From RPRC01 sp034933285 (GTDB lineage: Bacteria; Desulfobacterota; Desulfuromonadia; Geobacterales; Geobacteraceae): a stretch of 64,000 bases of DNA. Both the position numbers and the translations under genes were made by a program. Shown here piece by piece: positions 23,002-32,280 of the stretch. The DNA lies in the NCBI GenBank assembly GCA_034933285.1, contig JAYFNT010000005.1, positions 1 to 64,000 on the forward strand, read 5' to 3'. The number at the start of each line of letters is the position of its first letter. Position 1 is the first letter of the stretch. The notes beneath the pieces were generated by a model. The model was not told the origin of the DNA, did not search any database, and saw only the letters and a list, made by a program, of their open reading frames with translations.

Positions 23002-26000
23002 ATGAGTCAGATAGATTGCTTTAATCAGCCTGAAAAAACTGTTTTGACTATACCCGAGGCCAAAAGAGAGATACTTTACAAGAGCAAACGAACGTGTGTC
23101 GTTCGTGTGTATCTGCCAAATAATTCGGGAAGCATTATATTGAAAGAGCCACTTGGTCAAGTTGCGGTCGGCAAACTACACCACGAACTGGAAATTATTC
23201 AAAAACTTGCCGATGTGAAGTTCGTATCGCAGTTGGCATCCATAAACATTCCCCATGACGCTATCGCATTGGTAGATGACGGAGGTGTAACTCTCGCACA
23301 GGCATTTCATAGAGGAGGACTTGACCTTAAGACTACATTGAAAATTGCATCACAGCTGTCCGACATTGTCGCAGATGTGCACCGCTGCGGCGTTGTACAC
23401 AAGGACATCAATCCTGCCAATATTTTGCTTGCCGGTCCGGAACATCGCCCTATTCTCATTGACTTCGATCATGCCACTATGTTTGCTGAGGAGCGGCCCA
23501 GTTTCGTTCATCATAACGAGATTCCAGGGACGCTTCCCTATCTTGCTCCTGAGCAAACAGGTCGCATGGCTCGCTCGGTCGATCACCGCGCGGACCTTTA
23601 TGGGCTGGGTGCGACCCTTTATGAAATGGTTGTGGGAAAACCGCCATTCACGGATGATGATCCTCTGCAACTCATTCACCAAATACTTACACGAATACCG
23701 ATTCCGCCATGCGAGTTGAATCCCGATGTGCCGGGAAAACTGTCACAGGTAATCATGCGCCTTCTCGAAAAAGAGCCGGACCAGCGTTATCAGAGCGCCG
23801 AAGGCCTGTCACATGATTTGTCGCGTCTTCTCGAGTTACTGTATACCGGTTACATCGACTCATTCATGCTCGGAGGACGCGATTTCCCGTATCGCCTGTC
23901 TCCGCCTTCTCGACTTATCGGCCGGGAAGAAGAAATCGCCTCACTGAAAGCTGCGTTCGAAAATGCAATCAATGGACGTGGCGGTGCCGTACTGGTGGCC
24001 GGTGCGCCGGGGATCGGCAAAACCGCTTTGATCAACGAGCTGTTGCCGATTGTCACTGAACGGCGAGGGTGGTTTGTCTCGGGAAAGTATGATCAGTACC
24101 GAAACGATGTGGATTCGGGCGCCATCGTGCAGGCACTGCGTGCACTGGGACGACTTCTCCTGGCTGAACCCGAGGCAGAACTGGCAGTCCAGAGACAGCG
24201 CATCCTGGATACACTGGGAGGCAATGCAGGGGTGATAACCGCCTTCCTGCCGGAATTCGCGACACTGTTCGGATATGCGCAGGAAATAATGACCGGTGAC
24301 CCGATAGAAGCCGAAAGAAGATTTCGGCAGGCAAGCCTGGAACTGCTGCGGTCAGTTTCTTCGCCTGGTCGGCCGGTTGTCCTTGCCGTTGACGACCTGC
24401 AATGGGCACGCAAAAACGCCTACAGCCTTGCTGAAGCTGTCCTTACTGATGATAATCTGCCCGGGTTATTGCTGGTGGGAGTTTACCGCGACAATGAAAT
24501 CGATGCGACACATCCGATGTCGGCACTTCTGGCAAAACTGGGAAATCTTGATAAGTTACCATTACACCTTCACCTGCGCAATCTGCCGACAACTGAGCTT
24601 GGTTCGTTCATAGCTGAAATGCTTCACCTCCAACCTCCGGCAGCATCACGCCTGGCTAAGGTTGTCGGCGAGCGGACCAGTGGCAATCCCTTCGAAACAA
24701 TCGAATTTATCAATGCACTGCGAAGGGATGGCGTTCTTACATTGGGCCAACAGGGATGGACGTGGGATGATATCCACGTCAGCCGTTATAAGGGGCAATG
24801 CAACGTCGTGGACCTGCTGACCTTGCGAATTTCGGCTCTGCCGGATGAAACGCGGGAACTGCTGAAAGTGATGGCATGCCTCGGCGGTGAGGTTCGATAC
24901 GACATACTGACTGCAGCAAGCGGGTTATCGTTTGCCCATCTGGAGTCACGGTTGGCGCCTGCCCTTGAAGATGGGGTTCTCGTGGCTGACCATAGGGTAC
25001 TCAGTTCCTCAAGCAATCGCGAAAAAATAGTGAGGTTCCGCCATGACCGGGTGCAACAGTCTGTCTACTGTGTCATGGAACCGGAGGAACGTATGGCGCT
25101 GTATCTTGCCATTGCTCGACGCCTTGCCGCCTTTCCCGAATTCGGCAGCCTTGCTGCTGAGTTCTACCTGCGGACGATCGACAGGGTGACGGACTCTTCA
25201 GAACGAGCCCTTGTCGCAAATCTTTTCCGTAAGGCTGCAGGCAATGCGCGACTTTTGACCAACTTTGCAGTAATGGAACGCTTCTTGGACGAGGCATTGA
25301 AGATTTACATGTCGTCAGAAGTTCCCTCAGACGAAGAAACTGTCGCCATAGTTGAAAAGGATTTGCACATTGCCCTCTACAGTCTCGGTCGGTTCGAAGA
25401 GGTTGACAGAGTATACAGCTCAATCGAACGCCGCACCACCGATCCGTTGCAACTGGTTGATGCCGCGTGCATCCAGATAAACAGCCTGACCAACCGCAGA
25501 CTTCAACGGGAAGCGGTGGCCCTTGGCCTGGACCTCCTGCAACGTCTCGGTATTGATCCTCCCGAACAAAGACAAGCTCATATTGAGAAAGAGTTGAACG
25601 CACTGTATCAATGGGTCGCAAATGGGAGTCTGGCAGATGAACTACGCAGACCGGAAACGAGAGACCCGCACGTGCTGGCCATAGCCAAACTCATTCATAG
25701 AATGATGGGGCCGGCCTATTTCGGCGATGCCATGAACAAATTATGGCTGGTATTAATGGAGTTTAACCTGTGGCTGGAGCATGGGCCATGCGCTCCGCTC
25801 ATGTCATGTTTTGGTGGGATTACCTTTATTACCATCGCCCTGAGGGACGACTACCGAACCGGTTACCAAGCTGCACTACGCGCATTGCAGGTAGGTGAAA
25901 GACATGGCTATGAACTGGAGAGTGCCTGGGTCCGTCACTGTGTCGCCATTTTTACCACTCACTGGGTCGAGCCTCTGGAAGAATGCATTCATCAGGCTCA

Positions 26001-28953
26001 ACTTGCACGGGAAGGGCTGCTGCACGGAGGTGATCTGCAATTTACCTGCTTTACTTACCATACGTCTCTGGCAGCACTCCTTGATTGCGCACCAACGCTT
26101 GATGGCTTTGCTTCGGAATTGAAGCCTGCACTTGCATTTGCCCTGCATACAGGCAATGTTTTTTCGTTACCGACATTTCTTGCCTACCGGCAGCTCTTGC
26201 GCGCCCTTTGTGGAAAAACATCCGCGCTGGGCAGTTTCGAAGACACAGACTTTACTGAAGCAACCCATCTTGAGCGCCTGGGCGACAACCCGATGGCGAC
26301 CGTTATGTACCACATACATCGTGCGTTTGCAGCGGCGCTCTTTGGCGAAGAATCGGAACTGATCAGGCATTCCGCTGCGGCAATGCCGCTCTTGCCATAC
26401 ATTCAGGGCTTTTATTCGACAATGCTGGCGAATCTGCTGCAAACGCTTGCATTGGCTACTCGCATCCGACTTTCTCCACCGGAGGAACACACTGCTCTCC
26501 TCACCGAACTTGATGCCTGTCGAGACTGGTTGGCGTGCCGGGCGAATGACGCTCCCGGGAATTTCCGGCACCTGTGCACATGGATTGATGCAGAGCGTGC
26601 GTGGGCTGTTGGCGACGCAGGAGGCGCTGCATGCGCATTTGATGCCGCACTTCGCGAGGCAAAGTTGAGTCAGCGTCCATGGCACCGAGCGTTTGTGACT
26701 GAACGGGCCGGGCTTTTCCATCTGGGAAATTGCATGGGGTATACCGGCGGCAAGCTGCTGGCAGAGGCGCAACAACTCTATGGCGACTGGGGTGCCACGG
26801 CAAAGGTTCGGCAACTCGGGGAAAAGCATGGCTTCTTGTCGGAAGGTAAATACTGCAGTGAGCCCATGGCTGAAAAACTACTCAGCACTGTCTCAACAGA
26901 TGCCGTTGATCTTCTCGCTATTCTGCGCGCCTCGCAGGCGCTCAGCTCCGAGACAAGCATCGGCCGGCTTCAATGTCGGGTCATGGAGCTTCTTGGCACA
27001 ATGACTGGCGCCACCTCGGTAATGATGGTTATCAGGAGTGATGAACTTCAAGACTGGCTGCTCGTGGACCGGAGAGACGGTTGCGACGTGCTGACTCCCG
27101 TGGAGATAGCAGGTCGAGAGGGGTTACTGCCGTTGTCAGTATTCCGCTATGCGGAACGCACCCGTAAACCGGAACTGGTGGAAAATGCGAAAAGTGACAG
27201 CCGATTTGCCAGGGATTCCTATATCCTGGCTCTCGATGTCTGTTCTCTCCTGGCGGTCCCGATCTTCAGCCAGGGTGTGATACGTGCGATTCTGCTCCTG
27301 GAAAACCGCCTCAGCAGAAACGCTTTCAAAACTGACCGGCTGGATGCGCTCCTGCTGATTGCCGGGCAGCTTGCCGTTTCAATCGAAAATGCAGTGCTCT
27401 ATGCTTCACTTGAACGGAAGGTCGCTGAGCGAACCGAGTCCCTCGAAAAGGAAATTGCTGCACGCAGGTCAGCTGAGGAACTTTACCGCAGCCTGGTAGA
27501 ATATTCTCCCAATGGAATTCTCATAGTAGACCCTGATACAATGAAGATCATCCGTTTTAACAGTTCTGCCCATCTTCAGCTCGGCTATACAAACGAGGAG
27601 TTTGCAAATCTTACCTTCAGGGACCTGGAATCGGAAGAAACAAGATCCAGGACTATAGCCCGTTTACAGGCCATCAAAAAAAATGGCCTGATGCAGTTCG
27701 AGACAGGTCTTAACACGAAACAGGGTAACCATCGTGATATCAAGGTGTCCGCCCAGCTCATCGACTTGTCAGGTTGTGAGGTAATGCACTGCATCCTTCA
27801 GGACATAACTGACAGCAGGAAGATGGAACGGGAAATCCTCAAGGCACAGAAACTTGAATCCCTATCCATCCTGGCTGGAGGGATTGCCCATGATTTCAAT
27901 AATCTCCTGACCGGAATCGTTGGGAACATCTCCATTGCCAGAATGATCGCTCCCGCAGAAGGGAAGCTCTCCAAGCTGTTGGACAATTCTGAAAAAGCAT
28001 CTCTTCGCGCCAGCAAGCTGACAAAGCAGCTTCTTACCTTTGCCAAGGGGGGAGCTCCGGTAAAAAGTATTAGTTCGCTGGGAGAAGTAGTCAGGGAAAG
28101 CGCCAGTTTTGCCCTTAGAGGGTCCAAGGTCATCTGTGAGTTTAACATTGCCGGGAACCTGTGGCCCTGCGAGGCGGATGTCGGCCAGATCGGCCAGGTC
28201 ATAAGCAACCTTGTCATTAATGCCGAACAGGCCATGCCGGATGGCGGTCTCATAACAGTGACCTGCGATAATTTCATAATAGAAGAAACCTGCCACATAC
28301 CTCTCCAGGAGGGTCGCTATCTTAGAATTCATGTAAAAGATCAGGGACAAGGCATACCGAAAGAGCTGCTGCCGAACGTCTTTGACCCGTTCTTTACGAC
28401 AAAGAGAACCGGGGTCGGCCTTGGTTTGACAACAACCTACTCCATAATCAAAAGGCATGATGGCCTGATAACGGTTGACAGTGAATCTGGAACAGGGACA
28501 ATGTTCACCATATACCTACCTGCATGTGATGCCGTTTTGCAGGAGGTACAGGATCAGGAACATCCACTGCCCCAGGGGGGAAAAAAGCTTCTGGTGATGG
28601 ATGATGAGGATTTGATACTCGAAGTGGCCGAGAACATGCTTCAAAGCCTTGGTTACGATGTTGCGTGTGTTCACAACGGAGAGCAGGCAGTTGATGCATA
28701 CCAATGCGCAATGAAATCAGGGAGGCCATTTGATGCTGTCATAATGGATCTCACCATTCCGGGCGGAATGGGGGGAAAAGAAGCGGTGTGCAAGATTGCC
28801 GAAATCGATCCACAGGTAAAGGCGATAGTCTCCAGCGGCTACTCGAACGATGCACTAATGGCAGAATACGAAAAATGGGGATTTTCAGGAATCCTTGCGA
28901 AGCCCTATAGGGCAGAAGATCTCAGCTGTATATTGAATCAAGTTCTTCCATGA
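23002..28953 (+). CDS. Hybrid Ser/Thr protein kinase - AAA/STAND ATPase - GAF - PAS - histidine kinase - receiver protein
   Basis: This encodes a 1,983-residue cytoplasmic signalling protein with no membrane segments. Modules: a eukaryotic-type protein kinase (about 30-275) with HKDINPANIL at 133-142 and DFD at 154-156 where DFG is usual; an ATPase with Walker A GAPGIGKT at 334-341 and a DDLQWA-type Walker B; a long helical TPR-like sensor region (about 650-1290); GAF (about 1300-1470); PAS (about 1490-1610); HisKA with phospho-His H1630 in AGGIAHDFNNLL; HATPase (DQGQGIP, GVGLGLTT); and a receiver with acidic pair D1867/D1868 and phospho-acceptor D1916. The architecture matches known trifunctional multi-sensor hybrid kinases. 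The input signal is unknown. No operon partner is seen. Confidence 0.92.
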   Translation: MSQIDCFNQPEKTVLTIPEAKREILYKSKRTCVVRVYLPNNSGSIILKEPLGQVAVGKLHHELEIIQKLADVKFVSQLASINIPHDAIALVDDGGVTLAQAFHRGGLDLKTTLKIASQLSDIVADVHRCGVVHKDINPANILLAGPEHRPILIDFDHATMFAEERPSFVHHNEIPGTLPYLAPEQTGRMARSVDHRADLYGLGATLYEMVVGKPPFTDDDPLQLIHQILTRIPIPPCELNPDVPGKLSQVIMRLLEKEPDQRYQSAEGLSHDLSRLLELLYTGYIDSFMLGGRDFPYRLSPPSRLIGREEEIASLKAAFENAINGRGGAVLVAGAPGIGKTALINELLPIVTERRGWFVSGKYDQYRNDVDSGAIVQALRALGRLLLAEPEAELAVQRQRILDTLGGNAGVITAFLPEFATLFGYAQEIMTGDPIEAERRFRQASLELLRSVSSPGRPVVLAVDDLQWARKNAYSLAEAVLTDDNLPGLLLVGVYRDNEIDATHPMSALLAKLGNLDKLPLHLHLRNLPTTELGSFIAEMLHLQPPAASRLAKVVGERTSGNPFETIEFINALRRDGVLTLGQQGWTWDDIHVSRYKGQCNVVDLLTLRISALPDETRELLKVMACLGGEVRYDILTAASGLSFAHLESRLAPALEDGVLVADHRVLSSSSNREKIVRFRHDRVQQSVYCVMEPEERMALYLAIARRLAAFPEFGSLAAEFYLRTIDRVTDSSERALVANLFRKAAGNARLLTNFAVMERFLDEALKIYMSSEVPSDEETVAIVEKDLHIALYSLGRFEEVDRVYSSIERRTTDPLQLVDAACIQINSLTNRRLQREAVALGLDLLQRLGIDPPEQRQAHIEKELNALYQWVANGSLADELRRPETRDPHVLAIAKLIHRMMGPAYFGDAMNKLWLVLMEFNLWLEHGPCAPLMSCFGGITFITIALRDDYRTGYQAALRALQVGERHGYELESAWVRHCVAIFTTHWVEPLEECIHQAQLAREGLLHGGDLQFTCFTYHTSLAALLDCAPTLDGFASELKPALAFALHTGNVFSLPTFLAYRQLLRALCGKTSALGSFEDTDFTEATHLERLGDNPMATVMYHIHRAFAAALFGEESELIRHSAAAMPLLPYIQGFYSTMLANLLQTLALATRIRLSPPEEHTALLTELDACRDWLACRANDAPGNFRHLCTWIDAERAWAVGDAGGAACAFDAALREAKLSQRPWHRAFVTERAGLFHLGNCMGYTGGKLLAEAQQLYGDWGATAKVRQLGEKHGFLSEGKYCSEPMAEKLLSTVSTDAVDLLAILRASQALSSETSIGRLQCRVMELLGTMTGATSVMMVIRSDELQDWLLVDRRDGCDVLTPVEIAGREGLLPLSVFRYAERTRKPELVENAKSDSRFARDSYILALDVCSLLAVPIFSQGVIRAILLLENRLSRNAFKTDRLDALLLIAGQLAVSIENAVLYASLERKVAERTESLEKEIAARRSAEELYRSLVEYSPNGILIVDPDTMKIIRFNSSAHLQLGYTNEEFANLTFRDLESEETRSRTIARLQAIKKNGLMQFETGLNTKQGNHRDIKVSAQLIDLSGCEVMHCILQDITDSRKMEREILKAQKLESLSILAGGIAHDFNNLLTGIVGNISIARMIAPAEGKLSKLLDNSEKASLRASKLTKQLLTFAKGGAPVKSISSLGEVVRESASFALRGSKVICEFNIAGNLWPCEADVGQIGQVISNLVINAEQAMPDGGLITVTCDNFIIEETCHIPLQEGRYLRIHVKDQGQGIPKELLPNVFDPFFTTKRTGVGLGLTTTYSIIKRHDGLITVDSESGTGTMFTIYLPACDAVLQEVQDQEHPLPQGGKKLLVMDDEDLILEVAENMLQSLGYDVACVHNGEQAVDAYQCAMKSGRPFDAVIMDLTIPGGMGGKEAVCKIAEIDPQVKAIVSSGYSNDALMAEYEKWGFSGILAKPYRAEDLSCILNQVLP

Positions 28954-29053
28954 CGAGGGTTTCCTTCTTGGGGTTACCACAGAAAACGGATTCTAAAGTA
29001 CGCAAAGGTTTTTGGATATGCGGATTTTGTGATAGTTGGTAATTGTACCAGGG

Positions 29054-29100
29054 AATTCCAGGGACAGTATAATTAATTCGCGAATGAATTCCGGGGACAC
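29054..29100 (+). repeat. REP-like sequence, copies 2 and 3
   Basis: aattccagggacagtata (29054-29071) and aattccggggacac (29087-29100) repeat the motif seen at 19826 in direct orientation, 33 bp apart. They lie in the 190-bp gap between convergent genes, a typical REP location. Confidence 0.5.
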
Positions 29101-29146
29101 AACCAGTGAGGTTTGGTTATACGACTTTTGAGGGATAAAGGCGAAA

Positions 29147-29680
29147 TCAGGACTTTTTGAACAGTTCGGTAAACAGGCATTCCGAGCGCGCCAGCCCTTC
29201 CTTTGTCAGCACCGCAGACTTCGCCTTGCCTCTTGGGTCGTAAAAATAACCTTTCTGAAAAAGTCGATCCATCGCCTCGAAATCAAAACCCTTCCAGGAC
29301 CGGTCACCGTTGTGCAACGTCAAAAGCAAAAGAGCAAGCACGCAATCGTCGACTCTGTCCGCGTCTACATCTCTTTCGCGTTCCGAGCCCGCATACTGCT
29401 CTCGCATGTCATGCACTCTGTTTGCGAGTGGAAATCGTTCCGGATGGAAAATACTCTCGACTTCAAGGTCCACATCAAGATCTGGCCAGTAAAGATGGTG
29501 TTCCGAAGGTAACTCTACATTGAGGATTTTCCCCACCGGGGCTTCCTGGAACCAGGGAAAAGTCTCGAAAGGAAGGAAAACCTCTTCGCTTCCGAGCAAC
29601 ATCCAGAATCCGTGTTTTGATATGTTCGTAACTTCAACCGCCGAAGTGTCGTCGCCATGCGTCGCGTATCTCATCCTCAT
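29147..29680 (-). CDS. DUF2442-DUF6429 fusion protein
   Basis: This encodes a 177-residue cytoplasmic protein. Residues about 15-85 match DUF2442 (VEVTNISKHGFWMLL, then FLPFETFPWF and YWPDLDVDLEVESI). Residues about 105-175 match DUF6429 (DDCVLALLLLTLH, WKGFDFEAMDRLFQKG, KAKSAVLTKEGLARSE). These domains often occur as separate small proteins; here they are fused. The gene overlaps the end of the DUF4160-like gene by 47 nt, and DUF4160/DUF2442 pairs commonly sit together and are suspected of being toxin-antitoxin-like. The biochemical role is unknown. GAGGAG just upstream supports the start. Confidence 0.75.
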   Translation of the reverse strand: MRMRYATHGDDTSAVEVTNISKHGFWMLLGSEEVFLPFETFPWFQEAPVGKILNVELPSEHHLYWPDLDVDLEVESIFHPERFPLANRVHDMREQYAGSERERDVDADRVDDCVLALLLLTLHNGDRSWKGFDFEAMDRLFQKGYFYDPRGKAKSAVLTKEGLARSECLFTELFKKS

Positions 29681-29807
29681 GCTCCTCGATTATCCTCCGA
29701 ACCGCTTCAAGGTCGTGCTGCAACAACCCGTAATTTCGAGCCGCTTCGATTCGTGGATCGATCCAGAACTTCGCTTCTCCGCTTGCTCCGTGCACATGGA
29801 TAGGCAT
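29634..29807 (-). CDS. DUF4160-like protein, short or 5'-truncated
   Basis: This is a 57-residue frame beginning MPIHVHGASGEAKFWIDP and ending IRDAWRRHFG. HVH...GEAKFWIDP followed by a helical ending is the DUF4160 signature. Upstream codons in the same frame still look like family sequence (GFRFFFFSLEE), but an in-frame TGA closes the frame before any start codon. Either translation begins at this ATG, giving a shortened protein, or the gene has lost its beginning. It is coupled by overlap to the DUF2442-DUF6429 gene. Confidence 0.55.
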   Translation of the reverse strand: MPIHVHGASGEAKFWIDPRIEAARNYGLLQHDLEAVRRIIEEHEDEIRDAWRRHFGG

Positions 29808-30077
29808 TCTCGATTCCTCAAGAGAAAAGAAGAAAAAACGGAAACCCCCTCCCTGAATACAGTGGGACTCACTGGCCGGATCTCAACTTGAGCAGGTTTT
29901 AGCAGATTTGTAGAACAAAACAGTTGTAGTTTCGATCAAAATACGCCTGACCAAAAGGCAAGTCAAGTCGCGGAATTCGCTGGGCAGCATCCTTGACTCG
30001 ATAAAACCGGTGACATATACCGCTACCCCGACTTTCCCTTTATCCAGACCTCATTTCTTTTTACGCTGTTTCTTCTA

Positions 30078-30701
30078 TCACGCCATGGTTCCCCGTGGAG
30101 GCCCGACTCCTTCTACATCGAGCGCTACCTGCGTATCCGAGATAGAGTCTTGTAGTAAATTGACTTCCTTCCGTAGTTTCCTTGATAAATCGGCAAGATG
30201 TGCCAGCAAAGGCTCAATTTTTACATTTAATGCCCGACCTTTTGCCAACTTGTCGTCTCGGTAATTCTATTGGGCATAATAGTTGTCAATATCGTTCATT
30301 ACGGGAATCATCGTTTCCAGCGTTTTCGCATAATCGCGGTCGAGAGGGTCAAGGACCGGGTTGCGCGGCAGTTGTTCGGTAGCTTTTCTCAGGTCTGATA
30401 CACACTGCCGTGAAAATTCGTTGTCAGTCTCGGAAGGTGTGGATTTGAAACCGGAGAAAGGCATCATGAAGTGATCAGATTCAGGATCTTTGGCAACCTC
30501 TGAAAAGAGGGTGCGATAATTTTTCGCACTTTCTTGTAAGGATAGGTCTGTGCGGTTAAGGCAGATGATGAAAGGCTGCAGCTTTGCTATAAGTGCTGCT
30601 TCCTTTGATGATGACGATTTGAATCCATCGCTGCATCCAACCAAGGAGACCATAAGCACAATAAATACCACAATCCACAGAATATTATCGAGTTGTTTCA
30701 T
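30078..30701 (-). pseudogene. YiiG-like DUF3829 lipoprotein interrupted by an in-frame TAG
   Basis: The start at 30701 follows AAAGGAG. It gives a lipoprotein signal (WIVVFIVLMVSLVGC). A DUF3829-like domain follows (LNRTDLSLQESAKNYRTLF and MNDIDNYYAQ). The frame hits TAG at 30267-30269 but continues without any shift as NYRDDKLAKGRALNVKIEPL, which fits the conserved YY..YxDDklakG block of the family. A second stop occurs at 30078. So one nonsense codon splits an otherwise coherent gene, and the 3' end also looks shortened relative to a usual length of about 250-300 residues. Confidence 0.6.
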
Positions 30702-30789
30702 TGTTTGTTTGCTCCTTTCCTCAGTTGGGAACCTGCGCACTATCGCATGTTGGATTTGCAATATTTTGAATTGTAGCTTCGAAAGTTTC

Positions 30790-30939
30790 TTAGGATTTTT
30801 CATTTTGGGTTGCTTTACGCATCCGTCCTAGTTGAAAGCCGCGAATTGTCCAAAGAATCATAAATAAAATACCGAGTGTTCCCTGTAATAGCTCAGACCA
30901 ACCAGGTGGAAGCCCAAATATGTTGCCAAGCCACTTCAT
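30790..30939 (-). CDS. Small single-pass membrane peptide
   Basis: A 49-residue frame beginning MKWLGNIFGLPPGW, with a hydrophobic stretch (LLQGTLGILFMILWTI) followed by a basic tail (RGFQLGRMRK). It lies just upstream of the interrupted lipoprotein gene on the same strand. The ribosome-binding site is weak. The hydrophobic-then-basic layout looks like a real small inner-membrane protein, but length and context alone cannot prove it. Confidence 0.35.
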   Translation of the reverse strand: MKWLGNIFGLPPGWSELLQGTLGILFMILWTIRGFQLGRMRKATQNEKS

Positions 30940-31070
30940 GAAACGCTCACCCGATATGGAAATTATAATAGCCGCACAAAAAAATGTTCAAAGAAGAAGT
31001 CTCCAAAAGGGTTTTTAGGTGTTTTTTTATAATGGATTTTTCTGTCATAAAAATATTCATATTAACTTTG

Positions 31071-31155
31071 AGGCAGTGGATCGTTGTTTAGTTGATTGTT
31101 AGCTTGGGTTGGCTATGTATCTTAATAAACAAAAAACAACGCCTCTGTCGGATCC
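31071..31155. repeat. Direct repeat bracketing an immunity-type cassette, copy 1
   Basis: About 85 bp containing gttagcttgggttg, then atgtatcttaataaac and gtcggatcc. It matches 31710-31802 with small differences. The two copies lie on either side of the frameshifted small gene downstream of the RHS locus. Confidence 0.7.
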
Positions 31156-31322
31156 AAGTTTTCAATCTCTGACCCTACGGACCCCTTTTCCAGGAGTTAT
31201 TGCCGTTTCCGGGGAAAGATTATTTAATTGAGGCTGTAGTCACTGCAGAAGCACAGTCCTAATGGCATAGTTTTATATGCAGTCCCCTAAAGCACGGAAA
31301 CCGATATATGCCCAGAGACCAA

Positions 31323-31696
31323 CTACGAATCAAACACATGATATCTGGCATCTGATTCAGTATTGTATAATTCTCCCCAAGCTATTACTTTTAAATCAGA
31401 TAAATTTAGCACATTATAGTCGAGTACATTATCAACTAATGGTATTGCAATAAAAACAAAACAAGGGAACTGTTTTATTGGAAATAAACCGAAACCTTCA
31501 TGTCTATGAGACAAAACAACATAGTCTATATCATTAATAAAACCGTATTTCTGCCTGTTATTGCTGGAGAAATCTTGGCAATTGCAATATCTTTACCTGA
31601 TGACAATAATGCTTTTTTCATCAATACACATTCTCTCGGCAATTCAAATTCATAGCTATCCATCGATGAGATATAGTATTTGTCTAAATCAGTCAT
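31323..31696 (-). pseudogene. Frameshifted immunity-type gene
   Basis: The minus strand opens with MTDLDKYYISSMDSYEFEL and runs to about codon 50. A +1/-2 shift then restores a coherent second half (DIDYVVLSHRHEGFG, then LSDLKVIAWGELYNT) ending at 31323. The joined product would be about 124 residues, cytoplasmic and AT-rich, the size and style of a polymorphic-toxin immunity protein. It lies downstream of the RHS locus and between direct repeats. I infer an orphan immunity gene from a displaced toxin tip. No named family is recognised. Confidence 0.5.
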
Positions 31697-31709
31697 ATTA
31701 AAACACCGA

Positions 31710-31802
31710 AGGCAGTGAGGACGTTGTTTAGTTGTTTGTTAGCTTGGGTTGACTAAGTATCTTAATAAGCAAAAAACGTCCCTATCGGATACTGTCGGAT
31801 CC
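31710..31802. repeat. Direct repeat bracketing an immunity-type cassette, copy 2
   Basis: Partner of 31071-31155, sharing ggcagtg, cgttgtttagttg, gttagcttgggttg and gtcggatcc. In toxin loci such repeats arise when successive tip-immunity cassettes are acquired by recombination. It could also be part of a gene 3' end duplicated with each cassette. Confidence 0.7.
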
Positions 31803-31874
31803 ACTGATATAATCTAAAACACTAACTCAATAACATTACTGTAATCATCCGTACCTGTAATCCATTTATTCAAC

Positions 31875-32270
31875 TCATTCAAAAAATTCATGGGTAATTA
31901 TTTTCATATCCGATGTTTGTAGCGTTAATAATATTCCACCACGCTGAGTTATTGTCCTGTTCAGGATTATGTAATTTGTTCCAGAAAATGATACTGATTC
32001 TCCTATGCCATGAAAATCTTTAAGTAATATATTGTCAATATTGCAATGGAAATTGTCATATATTTCTGGAAAAGAATTGTATAGTTTTTCTGCTAAAAAT
32101 GTTTTATGGCATAAGGCTGAACTGTACCTTCCAGAGATACTTTTTTCCCATTCCTGAAAATCGCTATCTATTTTTTCCCATTTAGCTTTTGTGTCATTAT
32201 TGTAGATAAAATTATCACAGAATATCCTCTTAATCATTTGGTAGTCTTCAGTTTTGTGAAATAGTATCAT
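31875..32270 (-). CDS. Probable cognate immunity protein of the RHS effector
   Basis: This encodes a 131-residue soluble protein starting 10 bp after the RHS effector stop codon on the same strand; GAGGT of the preceding sequence provides a ribosome-binding site. It is AT-rich like the effector's toxin tip and unlike the GC-rich RHS core. There is no signal peptide, so it would act in the cytoplasm against a toxin with a cytoplasmic target. No domain is recognised. The immunity role is inferred from position, size and composition. Confidence 0.65.
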   Translation of the reverse strand: MILFHKTEDYQMIKRIFCDNFIYNNDTKAKWEKIDSDFQEWEKSISGRYSSALCHKTFLAEKLYNSFPEIYDNFHCNIDNILLKDFHGIGESVSFSGTNYIILNRTITQRGGILLTLQTSDMKIITHEFFE

Positions 32271-32280
32271 GTGTTACCTC

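Noticed and set aside
30267..30269. Pyrrolysine at the TAG in the YiiG-like gene
   Set aside because: The family has no catalytic residue there, the gene is also shortened downstream, and a simple nonsense change explains it.
31323..31514. Independent 63-codon gene
   Set aside because: It is the second half of a longer gene once a single frameshift is allowed, so it is described as part of that pseudogene.
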